NCBI GenBank assembly: GCA_963847515.1
Contig: CAWKAA010000005.1
Coordinates: 558,001 to 622,000 of the forward strand
DNA: 64,000 nt
DNA from: QHXW01 sp963847515
GTDB taxonomy: Bacteria; Acidobacteriota; Terriglobia; Bryobacterales; Bryobacteraceae
Direction of reading: 5' to 3'
Translations under genes and position numbers: made by a program
Notes under the pieces: model-generated
Seen by the model: the letters and a program-made list of their open reading frames with translations, nothing else
Database searches by the model: none
Told to the model about the DNA's origin: nothing
Part shown: one piece after another, positions 44,129-52,293 of the stretch
Numbering within the stretch: position 1 is the first letter of the stretch
Layout of the letters: each line of letters begins with the position of its first letter

Positions 44129-44512
44129 ATGCGGATTCTGATCGAGGGCGATTGTGCCACCGCCAAAGCGCTGCGCGGATATCTGACGCGGCATCATTTC
44201 CACTTGACCAGCCATGCCCCGGACTTCGCGGTACGGATTGAGGAAGAGGCCGGCGCCGTCCGACCGCTCATCGCGGCCCTTCCTGGCAAGCTCGAGCAGG
44301 CGATTCTGCGGCATCTTCGCAAACAGACGGCCACGCCCATCGAAATTCACACCGGCGGAGAGGCTGGCCGGGCCGTACGCATTGTCGTGCCAGCGCGGGA
44401 AGATGAGCGGCGGGCTGTAGAGGTTAGCGTGTTCAGGGCGCTGCTTGAAGTCTCGGGACAGCGGGAAAAATTCCCGCGGTGGAAGGCTCTTTTCTCCAGG
44501 AAAACGAAATGA
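44129..44512 (+). CDS. Small hypothetical protein, second gene of the cluster
   Basis: 127 residues starting MRILIEGDCATAKALRGYL; no known family. The N-terminal pattern looks like an alpha/beta regulator fold; the C-terminus is basic (FPRWKALFSRKTK). The stop overlaps the ATG of the next gene (ATGA), so the genes are coupled. Confidence 0.6.
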   Translation: MRILIEGDCATAKALRGYLTRHHFHLTSHAPDFAVRIEEEAGAVRPLIAALPGKLEQAILRHLRKQTATPIEIHTGGEAGRAVRIVVPAREDERRAVEVSVFRALLEVSGQREKFPRWKALFSRKTK

Positions 44513-45213
44513 ACAATCACTCGACTCCGGTTTATATGACCGCTACCTTGTTCCTTCTGCTGGTGGCGGCGGGCGTTCTTGGTCCGGTGTACGCGCAGTT
44601 GCAACAATCCGGCGGACCAGGCAGCGCGGTGACGGCCACGCAGGGCGGGACATGGAACATCAACAACCTCTCGGGGACGGTCTCGCTTCCGACCGGCGCA
44701 GCGACGGCCGCCAAGCAGCCCTCGCTGGGAACCGCAGGTACGCCATCGGCAGATGTCATTACGGTGCAGGGTGCAGCGTCCATGACGGCGCTCAAGGTGG
44801 ACGGAACAGGCGGGAGTTTCCCGATCACGGGATCGATTTCCAATGCGGGGTTCAATGTGACCGGCTCGCTGCCCACGGGAGCGAATGTCATCGGACAGGT
44901 ACAGACGATTCCCAAGACCGCGTGCGGCACGGCGGCCTTCACTCCGGCCTGGCAGGCCGTCCCCACCAGCACCACCGCGCTCACGTCGACGACCTCTTGT
45001 GTGATCGCAGTGATCGTTACCAACACGAATGCCGCGGCACAAACGGTTACGATCACGGACGGCCAGGGAACGCCCGTGACCGTCGTCAATGGCTTCTCGG
45101 TTCCGGCCAATTCGCAAGTGACGTTCCCGCTCTATGGATCGCAAATGACCAGCGGCGTTAAATGGTCGGCGGGCGGCACGGGCGTGACCGGAACGGTTGT
45201 CGCTTACCAGTAG
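44509..45213 (+). CDS. Secreted phage-tail-like protein, third gene of the cluster
   Basis: The 234-residue protein has a signal peptide (about residues 1-32, YMTATLFLLLVAAGVLGP). It is then dominated by Ser/Thr/Gly/Ala-rich repeats with phrases often seen in phage tail and baseplate proteins (AAKQPSLGTAGTPSADVI, TVQGAASMTALKVDGTG). A beta-rich C-terminal domain (TSCVIAVIVTNTNAAAQTV, NSQVTFPLYGSQM) follows. The combination of phage-type repeats with an export signal suggests a domesticated surface protein. Confidence 0.6.
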   Translation: MNNHSTPVYMTATLFLLLVAAGVLGPVYAQLQQSGGPGSAVTATQGGTWNINNLSGTVSLPTGAATAAKQPSLGTAGTPSADVITVQGAASMTALKVDGTGGSFPITGSISNAGFNVTGSLPTGANVIGQVQTIPKTACGTAAFTPAWQAVPTSTTALTSTTSCVIAVIVTNTNAAAQTVTITDGQGTPVTVVNGFSVPANSQVTFPLYGSQMTSGVKWSAGGTGVTGTVVAYQ

Positions 45214-45216
45214 ATT

Positions 45217-46047
45217 GTGAAACCAGCCACCGCGCTTCTCGCCGCGCAACTGTCCGCTCTGACTGCGTTTGCGCAGCTCAACGTCTCGGGCAACTTCGCT
45301 GTTTCCACGCCGGATACGGCGCCCTCGTCGCAATCGATCACGGCGCTGAACGGAGCCGCGCAAATCGCGCTGGCAGGCCAGGCGGGGGCAGGCGTCACCC
45401 TATCCGGGGTCTGGACCGCGACTCTCACTCCTGAACTTTCCTTTGATGGCGGCGCCACCTGGGTGGCCACGCTTTTCAAAATCCCCAACACTGCTCAATA
45501 TGTAGCGACGGTATCGGCGAACGGGCCGTATGCCATCGTATGCGCGACGGGCGCCTCGCACACGCGCGTGCGAGCCAGCGCGTTCACCAGCGGCACCGTA
45601 ACCGTGCTGTTGCGCGGGGGCCAGGTGAGAGATTTCCCGGCGCTGTTTGCGGGGCCGGCGGGAAGCGCGGTTCCGCAGACCACGGCCCAGATAGGCGGCT
45701 CGGACGGCGCGAACCTGCGGGCACTTTCGACCGACACATCGGGCCGTGCAGTGCTGGCCGGATCGTCAGGCGCCAATATTACCACCGCGGCAACCACTAC
45801 GGTGAAAGCCACGACGGGCATTCTGCGCCGCATTATTGTGGCCACGGGGGTGGCAAGCGCTAGCGTGAAGCTATTCAACGTCGCCGGAGCGTCATGCTCA
45901 GGAACGCCCGGTTCAGGCGCGGCCGGAGTGATCACGCTGCCGTCCACGCTTGCGAATCCCTTCAGTCTTGAATTCAACCAGGTCTTCAGCGCAGGAATCT
46001 GCGTGGTGACATCGGGCGCTACCAACATCGCGGTGATTTTCGATTAA
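45217..46047 (+). CDS. Secreted phage-tail-like protein, fourth gene of the cluster
   Basis: The 276-residue protein (GTG start, 3 bp after the previous gene) has a signal peptide (MKPATALLAAQLSALTAFAQ) and a beta-rich body containing LSFDGGATWVATLF, LRALSTDTSGRAVLAG and a distal jelly-roll-like end (SLEFNQVFSAGICVVTSG). Similar phrases occur in receptor-binding or virion proteins. It shares Gly/Ala/Thr-rich style with the previous gene. Confidence 0.6.
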   Translation: MKPATALLAAQLSALTAFAQLNVSGNFAVSTPDTAPSSQSITALNGAAQIALAGQAGAGVTLSGVWTATLTPELSFDGGATWVATLFKIPNTAQYVATVSANGPYAIVCATGASHTRVRASAFTSGTVTVLLRGGQVRDFPALFAGPAGSAVPQTTAQIGGSDGANLRALSTDTSGRAVLAGSSGANITTAATTTVKATTGILRRIIVATGVASASVKLFNVAGASCSGTPGSGAAGVITLPSTLANPFSLEFNQVFSAGICVVTSGATNIAVIFD

Positions 46048-46050
46048 GCA

Positions 46051-46377
46051 ATGCAGCCGACCTTCCTGGGCAAAGTCACGGTGGCGTCGGCGGGCACACC
46101 AGTTCCGTTGAGCTCCGATCCCTCGATACGCGCCTGCGCGGTTCTGGTCGCCACCATTCCGGGCCTGACCGGCAACATCTATATAGGCGGCGCCGGCCTC
46201 AACCAAAACACTCTGGCGCATGTGATGATCAAATTCAACGCGCCATCGGTATTCGGCCCGCCGGACTCCTTTCTGGTGGAGGCTCGAGACGGACATAATG
46301 CGCTGCAGGTGTCGGAATATTTTCTTGATGCTTCGGTGAGCGGCGAAGGCGCACTGGTAACGTACTTTCAGACTTAG
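46051..46377 (+). CDS. Small hypothetical, fifth gene of the cluster
   Basis: The 108-residue protein (MQPTFLGKVTVASAGTPVPLS, LTGNIYIGGAGLNQ, then VSEYFLDASVSGEGALVTYFQT) looks beta-rich and resembles small structural proteins that decorate phage particles. No signal peptide. It starts 3 bp after the previous gene and completes a tightly packed five-gene operon. Confidence 0.55.
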   Translation: MQPTFLGKVTVASAGTPVPLSSDPSIRACAVLVATIPGLTGNIYIGGAGLNQNTLAHVMIKFNAPSVFGPPDSFLVEARDGHNALQVSEYFLDASVSGEGALVTYFQT

Positions 46378-46409
46378 CTCTCACTTTCCCAGGTACACTC
46401 CTAAAATAT

Positions 46410-46451
46410 TTGACATTCGTTCTGCTAACGATCTAGACTCTCCATAGTCTA
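46410..46451 (+). promoter_or_regulatory. Promoter with overlapping inverted-repeat operator for padR
   Basis: TTGACA (46410-46415), 18 bp, then TAGACT (46434-46439) form a fair sigma-70 promoter. TAGACT and AGTCTA (46446-46451) are a perfect inverted repeat with a 6-bp spacer that covers the -10 box. This is a good candidate operator for the PadR protein encoded at 46471. Confidence 0.6.
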
Positions 46452-46470
46452 TCTATAGGAAAGACAGCCT

Positions 46471-46812
46471 ATGGGAACGAAAGATTTGCGCCGGACGGAA
46501 ATTCCGCCCGGCACGCTGGACATGTTGATTCTAAAGACACTGTCGCGTGGCCCCATGCACGGCTACGGCATCGCCGAACACATCCATCAGATGTCGGAAG
46601 ACGTGCTGGAGGTTGAAGAAGGCTCTCTTTATCCGGCGCTGCAGCGGCTGCTGATTCAGGGGTGGGTGTCGGCGGAATGGGGGCAATCGGCGAACAACCG
46701 GCGGGCGCGCTTCTATCGCTTAACACGGGCGGGGCGCAAGCAACTGGATCATGAGCTGTCGGAGTTCCAGCGTGTGATCCGCGCGATCGGACGGATCATA
46801 CAGCCCGCTTAG
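46471..46812 (+). CDS. PadR-family transcriptional regulator
   Basis: The 113-residue winged-helix protein has the PadR signature (GTLDMLILKTLSRGPMHGYGIAEHI, then GSLYPALQRLLIQGWVSAEW). It precedes a run of five ADOP permeases and probably regulates at least the first. AGGAAAGA lies before ATG. Confidence 0.93.
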   Translation: MGTKDLRRTEIPPGTLDMLILKTLSRGPMHGYGIAEHIHQMSEDVLEVEEGSLYPALQRLLIQGWVSAEWGQSANNRRARFYRLTRAGRKQLDHELSEFQRVIRAIGRIIQPA

Positions 46813-46889
46813 CCGGCGCTGCGCACCGGGCGATGCTGCGCATCGCGGACGCGGCGACGCGGAGAGGGGGAGACGCGGCGAGGTGAGAC
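46813..46889. repeat. Intergenic cassette of mini-hairpins and GACGCGG units, copy 1
   Basis: Two stem-loops (around GCGCTGCGCAC and GATGCTGCGCATC) are followed by GACGCGG-type units leading to the next gene. The same order occurs at 49533 and 60574; other spacers in this array (52250-52293, 54961-55030, 57803-57822) hold only the GACGCGG/GACACGG units. Confidence 0.75.
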
Positions 46890-49532
46890 ATGAGAAAGGC
46901 TTGGAGCGGGCTGCTGTTCTTGATTCGGCGCCGAAAATTCGACCGCGACCTTCGCGATGAGCTGCACCAGCATGTCGAGATGAAAGCGCAGAGGCTGATG
47001 GATGGCGGCGTCACCCCTGACGAGGCGCGCTATCGGGCGCGACGGGAATTCGGCAACGTTCAACAGTTGAAGGAGAGCAGCCGGGAACTCTGGATGTGGA
47101 GGCCGCTCGAAGAACTGGCGCAGGATCTGCGCTACGCGTTCCGCATGTTGCGCGCGAAGCCGGGCTTCACGGCGGTTGCGGCGATGTCGCTGGCGCTCGG
47201 TATTGGCGCGAACACGGCAATCTTCAGCCTGGTGAATGCCGCCCTGCTGCGCCCTCTGCCTTACCGCGATGCAGACCGGTTGATGGCGATATGGGAATGG
47301 AACATCCGGGACCGGCACATCAACACGGTGACGGCGGCCAACTATGCCGACTGGAAGACCCGCAATCGCGTGTTCGATGACATGGGGTACTCGTGGGACG
47401 AGAGCTACACGTTCACGGGCGCGGCGAATCCGGAAGCCGTTTTCGGCTACACGTTCTCGTGCAATATTTTTCCGATGCTGGGTACGCAGCCACTACTGGG
47501 ACGAACCTTTCTGTCAGAAGAGTGCCAGCCGGGGAAGGATCACGTCGTCGTCTTGAGTCACAAGCTGTGGCAACGGCGGTTTGGAGCGGATCGCGAAATC
47601 ATAGGACGCGCTATCCAACTCAACCATCAGCCTTACACCGTGGTTGGGGTGATGCCGGCCGAGTTTGCACATCCTTCGAGCTGGCAGGCTCTGTGGACGC
47701 CGCTGGCGCTCGCACCTGATTTTTTCTCAGATCGCAAAATCCACGCTCTGCGCGTGTTCGGGCGACTGAAGGCCGGCGTCTCTTTTGAGCGCGCACAGGC
47801 CGAAATGGATGCGATCGCCACTCAACTTGCCGGGGAATATCCAGGCAATGACTCGGGGATGGGCGTGCAGCTATGGCCGATCCGCGATTTCTACGTTGGT
47901 GACCGCAAGATGTCTCTGGTGTTGCTCCAGACCGCCGTCCTCGTGATGCTGCTGATCGCCTGCGTCAATGTAGCGAATTTATTGCTGGCGCGCGCCAGCG
48001 CCCGCGAGCGCGAAGTCGCCCTCCGGTTGGCGCTAGGCGCCGGAACCGCGCGGCTCTTCCGCCAGTTTCTCACCGAGGGACTTTTGCTGGCGACGCTTGG
48101 CGGTGCGGCCGGTTTGGTGCTGGCATTCTGGGGCGTGAGCGGACTGACCTCACTGTTTCCAGGCAACCTCACGGACATCGTGGATACCGCGCACCCGCAG
48201 GCGTGGATTAACTTGCCGGTCCTATTATTCACGCTGCTGCTCTCGATGGCAGCGGGCGTGGTGTTTGGCGCGGCGCCGGCATTTCGCTCGACGGCTTCAC
48301 CTAATGAAACGCTGAAAGCAGGCGGAAGGAGCTTCACAGAGGCCCGCGGAAAAATGCGGCTACGGAGCGGGTTGGTGGTTTCGCAGATGGCGTTGTCGCT
48401 GGTGTTGCTGATTGGCGCAGGATTGCTGATCCGCAGCTTCCTGCGCCTGCAGGCACGCGAATACGGTTTCCGCACGGACCACGTGCTGACTCTGCGACTC
48501 GTGGGAAGGTCGACCGGAAGCGGTGATGACGCTAACATGGCGCCGATTCTCACGCCGGTGATCGAAAGGATTGAGGGACTGCCGGGTGTGGAGGCGGCGG
48601 GCGCCATTAACGCGCCGCCCTTGACCGGAATGTCGGCGCACCGCGCTTTCACGATTCCAGGGCAGCCGGCCTTGCCTTACGGAAGGCAGCCGGTAGCTGG
48701 ATTTCACGTCGTCACACCGCACTATTTCCGGGCCATGGGCATCCGTCTACTGCGGGGACGCGGCTTCGATGAGCACGACCGGCTGGGCGCGGCGGGCGTG
48801 GCTATTGTCAACGAGACACTGGCGCGGCGGTTCTTTCCGGCCCAGGATGCCATCGGTAAAACGATCAGCGTAGCCGACGGAGGTACTCCGGCCATACGCG
48901 AGATTATCGGCCTGGTGGGAGACACCCGGCATGAACAGCTTGCCGATGCGCCCGATCCGGAGATCTACCGTCCGTTCGGCCAGGCGGACTGGCCATTTGC
49001 AGGAATCGCGGTCAGGACTTCCGGCGATCCGCTGGCTCTTGCAGCGGCGGTGCGTAACGCGATCTGGTCGGTGGATAAGGAGCAGCCGATCGACGACGTT
49101 ACTAGTTTGGAGCAGCGAGCAGCGGCCTCAATTGCTCCGCGGCGAGCCAACGTGATCCTTCTGTCTCTGTTCGCGGCGGTCGCACTACTGCTGGCTGCGG
49201 TAGGAATTTATGGTGTGATTGCGTACTCGGTGAGCAGGCGGACCCAGGAGATGGGCATACGCATGGCGTTGGGGGCGCGGGCGCAGCAGGTGACGGGCAT
49301 GGTGCTGGGCAGGGCGCTGATATTGGCGCTCGGGGGCGTTGTGATCGGGTTATTCGTGGCGGCGGGCGCAACGCGCTTCATGGGAAGCCTGCTGGTGGAC
49401 GTCGGCGCCATGGATGCGGCGACGTTTATTCTCGTGCCACTTCTGCTGTGTACGGTCGCTGTGGCGGCAGCGTATCTGCCAGCGCAGCGTGCCAGCAAGG
49501 TGGACCCGATGGTGGCGCTTAGGTATGAATGA
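46890..49532 (+). CDS. ADOP-type MacB/FtsX permease, first of the tandem array
   Basis: The 880-residue protein begins with the short cytoplasmic helix segment found in this family (SGLLFLIRRRKFDRDLRDELHQHVE) and the signature RYRARREFGN, then carries two MacB-like periplasmic domains and two FtsX blocks (CVNVANLLLARASAREREVALRLALG; IYGVIAYSVSRRTQEMGIRMALG). It ends with QRASKVDPMVALRYE, shared by all members. It has no ATPase gene beside it. The duplicated permease is thought to make a two-fold machine within one chain. Confidence 0.92.
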   Translation: MRKAWSGLLFLIRRRKFDRDLRDELHQHVEMKAQRLMDGGVTPDEARYRARREFGNVQQLKESSRELWMWRPLEELAQDLRYAFRMLRAKPGFTAVAAMSLALGIGANTAIFSLVNAALLRPLPYRDADRLMAIWEWNIRDRHINTVTAANYADWKTRNRVFDDMGYSWDESYTFTGAANPEAVFGYTFSCNIFPMLGTQPLLGRTFLSEECQPGKDHVVVLSHKLWQRRFGADREIIGRAIQLNHQPYTVVGVMPAEFAHPSSWQALWTPLALAPDFFSDRKIHALRVFGRLKAGVSFERAQAEMDAIATQLAGEYPGNDSGMGVQLWPIRDFYVGDRKMSLVLLQTAVLVMLLIACVNVANLLLARASAREREVALRLALGAGTARLFRQFLTEGLLLATLGGAAGLVLAFWGVSGLTSLFPGNLTDIVDTAHPQAWINLPVLLFTLLLSMAAGVVFGAAPAFRSTASPNETLKAGGRSFTEARGKMRLRSGLVVSQMALSLVLLIGAGLLIRSFLRLQAREYGFRTDHVLTLRLVGRSTGSGDDANMAPILTPVIERIEGLPGVEAAGAINAPPLTGMSAHRAFTIPGQPALPYGRQPVAGFHVVTPHYFRAMGIRLLRGRGFDEHDRLGAAGVAIVNETLARRFFPAQDAIGKTISVADGGTPAIREIIGLVGDTRHEQLADAPDPEIYRPFGQADWPFAGIAVRTSGDPLALAAAVRNAIWSVDKEQPIDDVTSLEQRAAASIAPRRANVILLSLFAAVALLLAAVGIYGVIAYSVSRRTQEMGIRMALGARAQQVTGMVLGRALILALGGVVIGLFVAAGATRFMGSLLVDVGAMDAATFILVPLLLCTVAVAAAYLPAQRASKVDPMVALRYE

Positions 49533-49603
49533 GCCGATGCTGGGCACCGGGCGATGCTGCGCATCGCGGACGCGGGGACACGGAGACGCGGCGAGGGGGA
49601 GAC
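49533..49603. repeat. Intergenic cassette of mini-hairpins and GACGCGG units, copy 2
   Basis: It contains GATGCTGGGCACC and GATGCTGCGCATC stem-loops followed by GACGCGG/GACACGG units, nearly the same as copy 1 but with changes in the first hairpin. Confidence 0.75.
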
Positions 49604-52249
49604 ATGAATAGGCTCTTGCGCAGGCTGCTGTTTATGGCTCGGCGCGGTGAACTGTCGCGTGATCTCGGCGAGGAGATTTTGCAACATATCGAGATCAAGA
49701 CACGGAAGTTGATTGATGGCGGCCTATCGCCGGACGAGGCGCGCTACCGGGCGCGGCGGGAATTCGGGAACACCGTGCTCGTGTCCGAAGCCAGTCGCGA
49801 CATGTGGGGATGGGTATGGCTGGAAACGCTCGTACAGGATCTGCGTTACGGGGTTCGCATGTTGCGCAAGAACCCCGGATTCACGACGGTTGCTGCGGCG
49901 ACGCTGGCGCTGGGGATTGCGGTGAACACCACGATTTTCAGTTTGGTCAGCGGGTGGCTGCTGAAGAAGCCGCCGGTTGCAGACCCGGATCGCGTGCTAA
50001 TGGTGGTCTCAACGAACGCCGCGAGGGCGTTCGAGCGGATGCACGTGCCGGCGGTTGATTTTCTGGCATGGAAGGATGCGAACCACGTGTTCGAGAGTCT
50101 GACCGCCGCTGAGACCTCTCACGATTTCAGCCTTACGGGAGGCGGTGAACCGGAGCGCCTGTCGGGGATGCGAGTCACCGCGAATTACTTCCGGACGCTT
50201 GGTGTCCGTGCGTTTCTGGGGCGCACTTTTCTGCCGGGCGAAGATCAGCCGGGTCACGATCATGTGGTCGTGTTGACCTACAGCCTCTGGGAGCGGCGAT
50301 TTGCATCCGATCCCCACGTGATTGGTAAGACAGTGGCGCTCGATGGCGAGAAGTATGTGGTTATCGGCGTGATGCCGGCGTCCTTCCGGCAAGTGGAGTT
50401 TTTGTCCCAGGTATGGACGCCGTTGGTTCTCACTTCCCAAGAACTGGGTCCGAAGGCACGCGACGCCCGGTCGCTCAGGCTTTTCGCCCGGCTGAAACCG
50501 GGCATTGGACTACAACAAGCCCGCGCTGAAATAGCCACTCTGGCGCAACGTGCAGAGCAAAGTTATCCGGCTTCAGAGAAAGGCTGGGGCACGGACGTGA
50601 TGACGATGCAGGAGTACGCCATCGAGGAAGACCACATTCGTGTCGGGCTGGTGATGCTTATGACGGCTGTCGGATTCGTTCTGGTGATTGCCTGCGTGAA
50701 TATTGCGAATCTGCTGCTGGCACGAGCCGCCAAACGCGAGCAGGAGATCGCGATTCGAACGGCTCTGGGAGCAGGGCGCGGGCGGGTGATCCGGCAGTTG
50801 CTGGTAGAAAGTTTCTTGATTGCGTTGATCGGCGGCGGCGCCGGCCTGGTATTGGCTTACTGGGGTATCGACCTGCTGCGCGGCATGCTCAATTTCAACG
50901 ACTACGTTCTCACGACTGCTGGTGACATCGTGCTCGACCAACGGGTGCTGGCCTTCAGCTGCTTGATCTCGATGGGTGCGGCACTCTTGTTCGGGCTAGC
51001 TCCAGCCATCCGGGTCTCGGCCAGCGATCCGCAGAGCACGCTGCGGCAGGGAGGCCGGACTGGTGATCTGAGGCGCGGCTGGGGACGCAACGTGCTGGTG
51101 GGGAGTGAAATCGCTCTTGCGATGGTGCTGGTGACGGGTGCGGGTCTGATTACCAAGGCTACGGCGGAAGAAATAGGTGACGATTTCGGTTTTGATCCGA
51201 AACGCGTGTTGACGGCGGGTGTCTCGCTAACGAATGCAAGATATCACGAACCGGCTCGGCGGACCGCTTTCTTTCAAAGCGTAGTCGAGAAACTTCAGGG
51301 AGTGCCCGGGGTCGAAGCGGCGGCAGTCGCGGATGCTGTGCCGTTCAATGCCGGAAAGAATACTTTTAGCATCCAAGGCCAACCGATTTTGCCCGCGACG
51401 GAACGGCCAAACGCACGATATTTCGCCGTGAGTCCCGATTACTTTCGAGTCCTAAGCATTCCGATGATTCAAGGCCGCGCATTCCGCGAATCCGATAACG
51501 CGACCGCCGCGCGGGTTGTCGTTGTCAACCGGGTATTTGCCGACCGCTTCTTTCCAGGGCAGAGTCCGCTAGGGCACTACATCCGTATCGATCATGATGC
51601 GTCCGACTGGACCCAGATTGTGGGGATTGTCGGGAACATCAAGGTGTTTTATGGGCCGAAACAAGAGGATGCGCAGATGTACGAACCGTACTTGCAGGTT
51701 CCCTCGGAATCGGAGATGCAGATCGCGATACGCACGGCCGGCGATGCGAATCTGCTGGCGCCTGCGCTGCGGAGAGCGGTGTGGTCCGTCGATTCCGATC
51801 AGCCCATCGGAAGGGTGCAGACGATCTCGCACTTAATTGATGAAAACGAAGGCGGCGATTATGTGTTCGACACATTGCTAGCAATTTTCGGCGCCATGGC
51901 GCTGGTGCTGGCGGCAGTGGGGATATATGGCGTCATCGCCTATTCGGTGGCACAGCGTACGCACGAGATCGGGATTCGCATGGCGCTTGGGGCGCACCGG
52001 AGTGATGTGCTCCGATCGGTGATCGGCAAGGGCATGCTGCTCGCAATGGTGAGCGCGGGCCTGGGCCTCGCGGCGGCTGCGCCTCTGCCCACACTCTTCG
52101 CGGCGACATTGCAGGGATACCGAGTACACAGCGCAGCGATCTTTGTCTGTGTTCCGTTGGTCTTGTTGGGTGTGGTGCTGGTGGCGATCTATGTACCCGC
52201 ATCGCGAGCGGCCAGGGTCGATCCGATGGAGGCACTGAGGTACGAATAA
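49604..52249 (+). CDS. ADOP-type MacB/FtsX permease, second of the array
   Basis: The 881-residue protein starts MNRLLRRLLFMARRGELSRDL, with the same N-terminal segment and duplicated MacB/FtsX organisation (CVNIANLLLARAAKREQEIAIRTALG; IYGVIAYSVAQRTHEIGIRMALG) and the ending ASRAARVDPMEALRYE. An earlier start at 49529, inside the spacer cassette, is rejected because the family start fits ATG 49604. Likely co-transcribed with its neighbours. Confidence 0.92.
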   Translation: MNRLLRRLLFMARRGELSRDLGEEILQHIEIKTRKLIDGGLSPDEARYRARREFGNTVLVSEASRDMWGWVWLETLVQDLRYGVRMLRKNPGFTTVAAATLALGIAVNTTIFSLVSGWLLKKPPVADPDRVLMVVSTNAARAFERMHVPAVDFLAWKDANHVFESLTAAETSHDFSLTGGGEPERLSGMRVTANYFRTLGVRAFLGRTFLPGEDQPGHDHVVVLTYSLWERRFASDPHVIGKTVALDGEKYVVIGVMPASFRQVEFLSQVWTPLVLTSQELGPKARDARSLRLFARLKPGIGLQQARAEIATLAQRAEQSYPASEKGWGTDVMTMQEYAIEEDHIRVGLVMLMTAVGFVLVIACVNIANLLLARAAKREQEIAIRTALGAGRGRVIRQLLVESFLIALIGGGAGLVLAYWGIDLLRGMLNFNDYVLTTAGDIVLDQRVLAFSCLISMGAALLFGLAPAIRVSASDPQSTLRQGGRTGDLRRGWGRNVLVGSEIALAMVLVTGAGLITKATAEEIGDDFGFDPKRVLTAGVSLTNARYHEPARRTAFFQSVVEKLQGVPGVEAAAVADAVPFNAGKNTFSIQGQPILPATERPNARYFAVSPDYFRVLSIPMIQGRAFRESDNATAARVVVVNRVFADRFFPGQSPLGHYIRIDHDASDWTQIVGIVGNIKVFYGPKQEDAQMYEPYLQVPSESEMQIAIRTAGDANLLAPALRRAVWSVDSDQPIGRVQTISHLIDENEGGDYVFDTLLAIFGAMALVLAAVGIYGVIAYSVAQRTHEIGIRMALGAHRSDVLRSVIGKGMLLAMVSAGLGLAAAAPLPTLFAATLQGYRVHSAAIFVCVPLVLLGVVLVAIYVPASRAARVDPMEALRYE

Positions 52250-52293
52250 CCGACGCGGGGACACGGCGACACGGCGACGCGGCGAGGAAAGGC

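Noticed and set aside
44347..45363. 338-codon minus-strand frame across the phage-tail-like cluster
   Set aside because: Its composition (Arg and Gly rich) is that of a shadow; the plus-strand genes have signal peptides and tight gene spacing.
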